Origin: Sphaeroforma arctica JP610
Lineage: Eukaryota > Opisthokonta > Ichthyosporea > Ichthyophonida
NCBI RefSeq assembly: GCF_001186125.1
Contig: NW_014040478.1
Coordinates: 89,180 to 120,400 of the forward strand
Direction: 5' to 3'
Length of the DNA: 31,221 bases
Part shown: piece after piece, positions 9,114-18,077 of the stretch
How the letters are laid out: each line of letters starts with the position of its first letter
Position numbering within the stretch: the stretch's first letter is position 1
The notes under the pieces: generated by a model
Databases searched by the model: none
Told to the model about the DNA's origin: nothing
Seen by the model: only the letters and a program-made list of their open reading frames with translations
Made by a program: the position numbers and the translations under genes

Positions 9114-9955
9114 GCAGGAGTATCATGATTTTTCAAAAGTACCGATTGGGACAGTGATATCAAGTCCAATGTGCAATCTTCTTCTCTTACAGTATTTGGT
9201 ATATTTGAGCCATCCTGTGCCCCAATTACGCAGCTAAAGAAGGGCCAGAAGCGAGTGTTATTTCTTATTTTGGATGGTACCGGGGTGCCTTTAGTAGGCA
9301 TAACAATATACTTTTTGTAGAGCGCCAGATTAATGTAGTATATTGCATTTCTTATCCCATTGAACACCTTCTGTGTACTCCGTCGAAATATTCGAGCCAA
9401 ATACGCCTGTGTCATTTTTTGACCTGCGAAGGTGAGCCACATATATAGCATCTCGTGAACTCCTACATTAGCCCGTCCATCAGGTTTATATACTTTTTTA
9501 ATCTCCATAGTAAATTTCTCAAACACAACGAGAGGCATTCTCAAACACTGTTTATGTACGCGGTGGTTTGAACTATTCATTTCGCTTTCAATATCCTCTA
9601 ATCCACGAAAGTAATTCTCATTGTATACGTTGTCGCGGCGTCCACCTGGACCATATATTTGATAGATTTTTTCTATACAGTCACCTATTGCGTACATAGT
9701 GTTTTCTGTGTTGTTGATCATTATATTCGCAACTATAAATAAGCGAGCCATATGCTGCTTACTTACGTACAACTGGCATTCTTCGCACTCTTCATCGTAG
9801 CCTGTTTCCCCGCACATACTACCCAACAAAGCGTACAAGATGAAGTTATAATAGAACTGGAGAATACGTATACATAATTTATATACAAATAGAAGTGTCA
9901 AAAACTCAAAATACGCATGTGTTTTGTTGTATGCTTTTTCGCGCTCAAAAGCCAA
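9092..9955 (-). CDS. HARBI1-like (DDE_Tnp_4) transposase, C-terminally truncated
   Basis: The 287-residue frame shows the family's N-terminal helical region. LRMPLVVFEKFTMEI is followed by the helix-turn-helix-like stretch EMLYMWLTFAGQKMTQAYLA and RIFRRSTQKVFNGIRNAIYY. FFSCVIGAQDGSNIP (the usual F-x-x-CIGAIDGTHIP) then carries the first catalytic Asp at about residue 245. Past that point the family's second Asp, final Glu and the YRNRKG-type motif are absent: the frame runs into unrelated residues and stops at 9092. HARBI1 relatives are about 350-450 residues, so roughly the last third is missing. Such enzymes cut and paste Harbinger DNA in the nucleus. This copy cannot be catalytic. The first 60 residues are rich in aromatic residues and may not be original. 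Confidence 0.75.
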   Translation of the reverse strand: MAFEREKAYNKTHAYFEFLTLLFVYKLCIRILQFYYNFILYALLGSMCGETGYDEECEECQLYVSKQHMARLFIVANIMINNTENTMYAIGDCIEKIYQIYGPGGRRDNVYNENYFRGLEDIESEMNSSNHRVHKQCLRMPLVVFEKFTMEIKKVYKPDGRANVGVHEMLYMWLTFAGQKMTQAYLARIFRRSTQKVFNGIRNAIYYINLALYKKYIVMPTKGTPVPSKIRNNTRFWPFFSCVIGAQDGSNIPNTVREEDCTLDLISLSQSVLLKNHDTPAQNCLCK

Positions 9956-9992
9956 AGAGTATTCCGAAATTAGAACGCTCTTTCTTCATTCA

Positions 9993-10047
9993 TTTCTTTG
10001 TCAAAATGAAAAAGAGGGGTAACCCTCTTTTTCATTTTCAAAGAAAT
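9993..10047. repeat. Long near-perfect hairpin
   Basis: TTTCTTTG then AAAATGAAAAAGAGGG on the left is exactly reversed as CCCTCTTTTTCATTTT and CAAAGAAA on the right, around a loop of about 4 bases. A 2-base insertion (TC at 10001-10002) on the left arm is the only irregularity. The stem of about 24 bp lies between the transposase start and the right terminal repeat, so it is probably a subterminal structure of the Harbinger element. Confidence 0.85.
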
Positions 10048-10125
10048 ATACAACGAAATGAAATACGGCTTCAATATTTTTACGCCGTAAAATGCAAAAT
10101 TTGGAATTGGCAAAAGCAGCGGAAT

Positions 10126-10387
10126 TGACAATTTATGAAATATTGAAGTTTGAAATACCGAAAAATGAAATTCAAAATTTCTGCAATATTTTGAAATTAT
10201 GAAGAAATTATGGACTCGCGTAAAAAATTATGGATTTAGTTACCGGAGTAAGTTGTTTTGCTCTTTGTGTATTTATCATCAGAATTTTCAAAAGATGGCA
10301 AAACCGGCCTAATAGTAAATGTCGTATTTCGTTTATTTACTTTGATATTTTCACGATACTTAGAATTTACCTACGCGTTTATTTATT
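10126..10387. other. No gene; AT-rich spacer
   Basis: The AT-rich sequence between the right repeat of the Harbinger element and the gag-like fossil has stops in all frames. The word AAAAAATTATGG near 10221 also occurs at 8089, in direct orientation. Nothing else was recognised. Confidence 0.5.
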
Positions 10388-10740
10388 CTAAGGCGTTAAT
10401 ATCGCCTTGAGGGACCGAATCTTACAATAATTCATCAACGACGTCGGGTGGGAATAGTCAGGTACCAAATAGCCTGTGTTTGCGAAAGCTCGCAAAGCAT
10501 TCGCCTGTGTCCGTAGGGCTGTGGTAGTCGGGTCATGTACTAATAGTTCCAGTTGATTTGCCTGGACGCCAAGTTGATTCTGCAGGGCAGTGATAATTTC
10601 TTGCTGTTGTTGCAAGGCTTGATGTATGTCCTGGTCCGCCATATTGCGATGTGATCTGCCGGAGGGGTAGTAAAGTCTACTCTCACATTTGACGTGAGGA
10701 GAACAGATGAGACGAAGTCCCCCCCCCCCTCCCTGCCTTT
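10388..10740 (-). mobile_element. Gag-like fragment of an LTR retrotransposon, fossil
   Basis: A minus ORF at 10642-10388 begins MADQDIHQALQQQQEIITAL, a Gln-rich coiled start followed by a helical segment and PDYSHPTSLMNY. That is typical of the amino end of Ty3-like gag proteins. Upstream on the same strand (10740-10643) is a short leader containing the 28-base word shared with 2458-2485, likely part of an LTR end or primer-binding neighbourhood. Only this 5-prime fragment is present; no protease, RT or integrase follows. Old and broken. Confidence 0.42.
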
Positions 10741-11388
10741 TTTTTATAAAACTACTTTTCTTTCAGCCTTCAATTACAGACCCACAAAAGTGTGCTCTAT
10801 TTTTTGAAACAGAATTTCATTTAGGATCCTTCGGGGGCCTCTTTAGGGCCTACAAATGGGGAAAAATCCTTCTGGACTGATTTAGCGTTCCTGACAAATT
10901 TCAAGTTCAAAAAAAAGAAATAGGGACTCTAGTCTCTAGTCACTCTACAGCTACGCTTTCGGTGATAAAAAAAAGTCCTACATACATGCGGACTTGTATT
11001 TTTCTAGATGGTCATAAAAAAGTAAAGTATTCAGAGGTTAGGGTTTACGAGTAAATAATGCAGTTTGGTTGGATAAAGGTTGCGCGCGCTTTCTTCCTGT
11101 GTGATCGACGGATTAGATAGATTTTCAGCCGGCATGTGTAAAATAATTGAAATAATAAATAGGTTTTTATATATGAATGTGTATGCTCGATTACTGCCAT
11201 ACTGGTGAATAGGATGCGTATTATCATCTTGTTGGCCTAGAATTCTATAGCATTCACAGCGTATATCGACTAACTTAGTGACATACTAATGTGAACCGTC
11301 GTATCAACGGAATACACCAAACTCTTCCTGCCAGATATAGCTATCACGCAACGGTCAAGGATAAATTCGCCTTCATTGCTAACCGAGG
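10741..11388. other. Upstream region of MCM10; no gene seen
   Basis: This non-coding stretch starts just after a run of C (10719-10729) and contains several A/T runs. No convincing TATA element was singled out close to the MCM10 start. The minus ORF at 11045-11227 has no recognisable content. Confidence 0.5.
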
Positions 11389-14300
11389 ATGTTGACAACT
11401 ATAAATGATGCCATGTGTTATGACGACGGTATTGACGACGATGACATGGCTCAACTGCTCGATGATCTCAGTCACAACAGTGAATTGACTTCTAGTAAAG
11501 GGGCCGAAGATAAGCAAACCTCTGGAAATAATGTTGACCAGAGCCCTTCTAGTGCACTAGAAAAGGTTGATTCCCCTACGGCGTCTATCGATGATTTGGA
11601 TGACAAAGACGCTCAGTCTGATATTGATATGGACGAATTGGCTTTGTTGGAAGGATTAGGCGATACTGACTTGAATGGTAGCACTAGTATCCATAGCAAC
11701 GATGAGGGGTTGAATGGTGTTGACGATGCGGAACGGGGCTCGGTGATTGCGTCCGAGGAAATACCAAATGTCGCGGTTCATGGTAATGAAACAGCGTCTG
11801 AAAGTTTAAAAGTTGATGATCTTGCCGCGCTTGCTAAAGTAGAATCGAGCAAATGTAGGCCCAGAAGCAAGCAACAGGGCTTACTCGATACCAAAGAGAG
11901 TGAGGGCGTGGATGATATGCCAGAGATTGAAGATAAGAAGCCCGAGCATATTTTTAAGGAAGACTTTGAGCGCATACGTGTGAATCATGAGAGAAAGGTG
12001 AAGAAATGTGAGGCAGAGATACGGTTGGTCAAAGATAAGCTGGCTGGATACCATGCGGACTTCATTGAACAGTGCAAGAACTATGGACAACCACTGCTGC
12101 GAGAGGGTGTGTCCGAGGCAGATAAGGCTGGTATGTACCATGTGCAGAGCTTCAATACATGTCGTATACAGGGAGATGGCGATCTATATAAACACACACA
12201 CAAACGCACACAGGCAAACACCTGCCCCGTGGACATGTTTATAGGCGTCGACATTCATATATATTTATGTGCATGTACCTTTGAATGTTTTTATATCGTC
12301 AAATGTCTGTGAGTGATCTGTATGTTTCTAATCAATGGCGCTTTTAACAAAAGTGTCAGTAACACCAACTCCGACACAAGAATCACAACAAGATCGTTAA
12401 GTTCGGCTGCCAACACTATGCATGACCCATTTATAAAGTGTTCTGACTGGCAGAAGACAATGCGGACATACTTTGCTGCTGCGACTCGGCTGGGGCGGGT
12501 ACTGCATTCCAAATATCTCGAGCAAACTCTCGTTTTGTTTACACCCAGGAGAGCAGTCGATCAACAGCAGTCGATCAACAGAACCGTATAGCGTTGAATT
12601 TAGTATTCAGAGATACCACGTACGCTGTGTAATATTGCGACATATTAGTATGATGTATCAAAGATGACCTAGTGACATGCATAGTGCCTTTCTATGTTTT
12701 TAACGCACCGAATGTCATTAGTAGTGCTTGCTTAATCGTGCGTAATGCATATCGCGACATGCGTCATGTCTGCTAGCGCGTGGGTTGGTCATCACCATAT
12801 GCGTGTCTCATCATATATTTTGTGCTAGTCAATCCATTCTTATTTCTACTAGTAAGGGCGATGCTGTATTTCATGCATGCTGGGTGCTTTCTGTCATATC
12901 CCGTCACGGCACTTATAGCGATGGTGCGTAATAGTCTTTAAGAAAGTACCATTCTCCATCGTTATTGAGTATACAAATCGTTTGACTTTGTACAGCCCCT
13001 GTGGAAAAGCCGATAGTCAGATATACGGCTCCAACCAGCAACAACTTGTCTTTCAGTAAGAGTTCCCGTCGCAGCGCGATGACTCGCGATGAAGAGGAAC
13101 GCGCAGCAAAAGAAAGGGCCGAATTACAGGCCGAGACCCGGAACAAAAGAGTCGAGACCGAGCTGTATACAGGCTTGAGTATCACGTAAGTTAAACTATA
13201 CAAGATGTGATTCGATATGCTCTCGAATGTGATTACGGACTTCCATCTGCTCTTGTACCTGTATATCTGAAAAAAAAGTTGTGATAAGACATCCGACCGT
13301 CGTATGAGTTGCTTACCTACCTATTGCCACCGTCCGCATATCAGCCAGCGTCGGATCTCCGTAGAATGGCTCCAGAAGAACCTGAACAACAGGCAGGTCA
13401 AGCGCATCACCGGTCTAAGCAGATACTTCGCAGGCACTCGGCACGCCACGGAGGACTTTGTTGTAATGGGCGTGCTCGAACAGATGCGCACCACTAAAGA
13501 TGTAGGTGCTGACTATTTGTAACAGTCCACTCCAAGCACATTGACCTTTCCTTTGACTCCAAACAAAGCCTGTGTACTGTGTGTTTAAACCCTGTTTTTG
13601 CTTCTGATTGTGTATTTGCAGGGTAATAAAGAGTTCTGGAGCTTAACGGACCTTAAGGGAGAGAGCCAAAGCTTCCTGCTCAAGATAGAGGTGGCCAAGG
13701 AGTTAAAGGCAGATGAGTTCAAAAGAGGGAGTTTAGTTGCCATTCTGAATCCAGCTGTCATGAAAAAAAGCGGAGTAAGTTGGGTGGGACAGTATCATTG
13801 TTTTATTCGGGCAGGCACGGTTATGCTCGTTAAATGAAAAAAAGGGGAGGAATTGCAGTAGATGTGTACACATACCCTAATCGGGGTTCACTTACAATTG
13901 TCACGGTTACCACAGGATTTCAAGTCGCAACTGGTGGTTGTCAATGAGAAAGATCAGATAATCAACATGGGGGACTGCCCGGATTTTGCGATTTGCAAAT
14001 CTAAGAAGAAGGACGGAAAAAAATGTACCATGGCGGTCAACATATCGTATGTTGCCAACTTTCGAGTAATGTAGACACGAGCCACTCTTTATTCAGGTGA
14101 TACCTTGAAGTGCTTGTTGTGTCGACGAACCGACGTTCGAGTGCTCATAACGTCGATCTAGTTATTCCGGAACAGTCTAGTTATTCCGGAACAGATTGAT
14201 ACGGCCTAATTATTACTATCTATCTTGTAGGAGGAGTGCCTACTGTAAATCTCATCTAACGACAGGGCTCAAGGAGAATTCGGCAAAACGAGCCCTTACA

Positions 14301-17300
14301 AATGCACAGTAAGTCCGGAACTTGCCTTTTTCCTCTTGAGCTTATTATGGTCGTTCACACCGTGTTTGCCATTCGATTCGCTGACATGAGGCTAGTGGAT
14401 ATACCGAGATAATTTTTGTTAAAGTCTAGCCTCGTATATGCATAATAGGCAAACAAATACACGTCTAGTCAACGTGAATACGGTAACCAAGACGATGAAA
14501 TCCCTGACGAACGGAGTGCCTCAACAATCTGGGGCAGAAAAGCTCTCTGCCGTCGTGCAAGCATCGGAGAATGTGAGTTGATTTTTCAGAAACCCTCTGA
14601 TATAGTACTCATGTCGAAATGTAAATAATAGATATTTGTTTATTGCACATCTCCGCTGTTTGAATCGGGCGATTGCATACATGCCAAAGCTCACCGACAC
14701 ACCTTATATACACCACCAGGCATCACTGAGCTACATCAAACCTAGGCAAACTACATCTGTGTCTGCTTCCAAAGGGTAAGTTTTTTTAATTTTCGAGCTT
14801 GATTATCAAATGCGGTAGAGAAAATTAGCGCGCAATAATGGTTCTCTTCAACTCACCAAATTCACTGAACTTATGGCCATTCTTGTTTTAGAATTGATTT
14901 GAATTCCTCCGCTGTCAATAAGCTACGAGGAGCGTCACAGTTCCAAAAAGGTGTGGGAATTATCATGCAATACAACTTTATACAGATTGCCTCGGCACGT
15001 GCTCTCTGCCTTGACGCGACCGTTCTTGCCAAAACATCGTTTACAGATATATTAAATTGTACAATTTTTGAAGCTGAATATACTTCATCTGCTCTGCATT
15101 ACAGTCGGTGTAGTCAGAAACACACCCACATATGATCCAAGTCGTGATAGAGGTGATAAGAGGGCAGAAACAGCAAGCAAGAAGCTTCAAAAAGGCGGAT
15201 TTATGCAATGCCCGGTGTCGGAGAAGAGTGGCCGTGATTTCCTGATCGAAGCGGAGCGTAAAAAGGCAGGCTATTGTGCTCACTATTTACTGGCCCAGAA
15301 TATACGAACCGTGGTTCCACGATTGCTACCTGATCATTGTCGAAATTCGTGTAGTCCTTCACAACTATAGTCTTGTGTATACTTATATATTCCCAATTTG
15401 GTGTATTACAGATGCTGGCGAAGAGAACCGCTCTGATTAAGTCTAAGATTAAAGCCTTTGATCCCAACCAATGCCCGCCTGTGGACGAGGATGTACTTGC
15501 GGCGAATCTGAGGAGAATGTATGCATAAATGCAAGCTCACAAAGCACTTCATTCTCCAATTCTCGTTTTTGATTTTAAATGACGGATTTATTCACCCCCG
15601 TACGAACTCAAGCATTTTTAATATTTTCTAAATCATAGGGATGAGAAGGAGGCCGAAGCCAAAAGCTTGAATAAGCGGAAGAAGGACAGTGCTGATGAAG
15701 GTGTGTAAAGCCTTCGCGAGTCATATTGCAGATTGCATATAATAGGTATTATTTCTAAGTAAGCTATCCAAAGAGCCACAGGATACATGTTTCTAGTATA
15801 TAATTGATTACTATTTCATTTATATTACGACAGCCAAACCACGTAAGAAAATATTAAGGAGGGGTTTAGAGGGCGAGTCGAAGCCTGCCGAAAAACCCAA
15901 ATTTGGTCAACTGGCACGCGGCAAATTAGATGAACTCATCAAAAAGGAGGCGATCAATCAAAAGCTTCATGAACTGGTATAGTTGAATATATTTCTGTAT
16001 CTTTGTTTTTATGTTTGTTTATATTGATTTGAGATCATTCGGTTCAATTGTATGATTTGCACTCGATAGGAATTGTATTGGGTTGAATTGGCTTGTATTT
16101 TTACATTTATCATGAGATTGTATCGAATTGGTTGTATTGGATTGAACAGTTTGGGATTGAGTTGATTCGAATTACATGGATTTGAATTGATTGATTCGAA
16201 TTCGATTGTATTGAATTGAATTGTAATCAGAGGATCGAATTGAAATGCATTTCATGGTATTGGATATTGTATCAGATTATTTTGGATGGTTTTGATTCGG
16301 ATTGAATTGATTTGATTTGAATTGATTTAGATTGTATCAAATATGATTGAAATGGAATGGGTTGTGTTGTATTTGATTGCACTAATTTGGATCAGCATTT
16401 GAGTTAGATTGTAATGAAGGGTGAATTTGAATCGAATTGAATTGAATCGAATCACACTGTATTGGTTTATATTGAATTAGGGTCTGATTGTACTAAATTG
16501 TACTGAATTTTATCGTATCAAATCGGATTGTATTGTATTGAGCTGGATCGGGCCGAATTGGATTAGATTTTATGCCTGCGTATACATTTACATGATTATA
16601 TCTACATACTTGTACACTTTAGGCGATACTTTAAGAACCCCTATTTGCTTTGTACTACACAGGAGGAGAAAGAGTTAGAAAATGAAAGAGACGAGATTCT
16701 GATCAGAAAGGAGCAGATTTACGATGTGATGGCATCAACCAAGGAAAACACTCGAACCTGTCAGTACTGCGAGGATGTAAGCTAATTATTATGGTGGGCT
16801 ATTGAGCGTTGAGATTTGTGGATTGATTGAAGATTCGATACATGCGCTTGTGCATGTAGTGGCTTTCGCTTTTTGTGGCTCGACATTTTCACATGTGACT
16901 AATGAAACTTCCGCATACCAGTGCGACATATACTTCTATACCAAAGAAGCCCTGTGTCTCCAAAAGGGCCACACATTCAAAGTGAAGAAAGACTGTGTGG
17001 TCCGATACTTCAAGTGTAATGGATGTAAGAAGAAGATCCAGACTATCAACAGAAAAATCCCGGATCGTTGCAAGTATGTATCATTTGTCGAAGATTGCAG
17101 GTTTTGTAAATGTTCGGAAGCTGCTCGATAAATAACTGTGTCAAATATTGCAACTTTCGGCTGCAACTTACAGTTGAGTGCTAAATTCAATAAATCTACT
17201 TACTTCCGCTACTGCAGACATTGCAGATGTACAAGCTTGACTAGGATGGGCATGATAGATGAAAAGAAAGTGAAGCCGGGAGAAGAATTCCTGGCTAGGT

Positions 17301-17487
17301 ATGTTGCCATTCAATATGTATTTTCTAAGTCTGCGAACCGCTGTTTTGGTCTATCGGACATGACAAGGAAGACAGAATATTGATAATGCTGATCCACCTG
17401 CAATTTATTGAAATCACATACTACAGAGGAGAAGAACATGGCATCGTGCTCGGAAGCAAACCAGTGCCCGCCGGTGTAAATACGTAA
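11389..17487 (+). CDS. MCM10: MCM10 DNA replication initiation factor, 18 exons
   Basis: MCM10 binds DNA and the CMG helicase and helps activate origins and recruit polymerase alpha in the nucleus. Exons: 11389-12130, 12360-12395, 12996-13185, 13345-13501, 13622-13774, 13916-14046, 14231-14308, 14449-14572, 14720-14775, 14892-14950, 15105-15265, 15412-15518, 15639-15700, 15834-15976, 16663-16776, 16922-17073, 17218-17298, 17427-17487. All phases close, giving 868 residues (human is about 875). Residues 1-190 are acidic and 190-245 coiled coil. The OB-fold runs about 300-450 (YTGLSIT, EFWSLTDLKG, GSLVAILNP). The CCCH zinc finger uses C453, C463, C475 and H478. The basic middle includes KPKFGQLARGK. 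The C-terminal zinc domain (TCQYCED, YFKCNGCKKK, HCRCTSL) ends with the family's GEEF..ARGEEHG. ATG 11389 was chosen as first in frame; ATG 11410 is possible. Exon 2 and the exon 11 donor are the least certain parts. Confidence 0.92.
14157..14194. repeat. Perfect 19-bp tandem duplication in an MCM10 intron
   Basis: TCTAGTTATTCCGGAACAG occurs twice back to back (14157-14175 and 14176-14194) with no mismatch. It lies 36 bases upstream of exon 7, so it pushes the branch-point region apart. It is a recent slippage product. Confidence 0.95.
16025..16575. repeat. Degenerate (AATTG)n pentanucleotide array in MCM10 intron 14
   Basis: About 550 bases consist of interspersed GAATTGAATTG, TTGATTTGAATTG, TTGTATTG and CGAATCGAATTG words. 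It is poor in C on the plus strand and has no fixed period beyond 5 or 10. It reads as an old microsatellite broken up by point changes and makes this the longest intron of the second half of MCM10. Confidence 0.85.
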
Positions 17488-18077
17488 GTTTTCTCGTTTG
17501 CCACGACTGAACATCACTGCCGATCCGTAAAGTGCAATCATATAGTGAGGCTCTAGGTCGTTTATCATAAATCTGCCCACCTGAGCTGTACAGATTTGCA
17601 TTGCAATAGTTACAACTTTCTGTGAGATAACCACTCCACCTCTCTGATTTAATCCCTGTAGAAACGACCAACTGCGAAGTGTTCACGAATAAGAACAGAC
17701 TTAGATGTTGCACACAGCGAGGAGCTGGATATTCTTCGTTCCAAGCTGATGAGCTCATTGCAGTGGAAATCCAATGCATTCGACAGATGATCCACAGTGC
17801 AACTATTGAGTACATCCTTCATGTTTAACATGATATACTGTGAAAAGTCAGATTCGCCGTTTGCAGTGATCGGGCCAGTGTGGCTTGTACTGTACATTCT
17901 GCTTTTGGACTGTAGACGTGTATGTTATCAGGGCAATAGCGGCTCTCGTGATGTGACCTCATGAAGTGTGTGCTTCCGCCAATAGTCAGAGGATTTCGAC
18001 CTCGGAATGTCGTTGTGTAGGACAGTGTTAATTATCTGATGGAATATAATTAGACGTACGATGTTAGTAGACTGAGT
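17488..18077. other. Convergent 3-prime region between MCM10 and the bestrophin-like gene
   Basis: No separate gene is seen. If the donor overlapping the MCM10 stop is used, a short last exon at 17662-17692 adds NDQLRSVHE-like residues after GVNT. The minus ORFs at 17311-17815 and 17649-17897 have no recognisable content and are treated as chance frames. No clear AATAAA was found for either gene. Confidence 0.45.

Larger units (their letters stand above)
8048..10125. mobile_element. Truncated Harbinger/PIF-type DNA transposon
   Basis: The element is defined by the HARBI1-like transposase ORF (9955-9092, minus) and candidate terminal inverted repeats. The left end, CCGCTTTTGCCAACTTC at 8047-8063, pairs with the right end, GGAATTGGCAAAAGCAGCGG at about 10101-10120, apart from a 3-base insertion. 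A further inverted copy of the left repeat sits at 8224-8237, so the left end is itself palindromic. I could not find a clear 3-bp target duplication (TTA/TAA is usual), so the exact boundaries are uncertain. A plus-strand ORF converges on the transposase, as in two-gene Harbinger elements. Confidence 0.5.

Noticed and set aside
12313-12591. 92-codon plus ORF containing TNSDTRITTRSL
   Set aside because: It overlaps MCM10 exon 2 in another frame. Phase and splice sites support the frame reading TPTPTQESQQD instead.
17311-17897. Three minus ORFs opposite the MCM10 end
   Set aside because: They are shadows of MCM10 exons 17-18 and the 3-prime region. None joins the bestrophin-like gene in phase.
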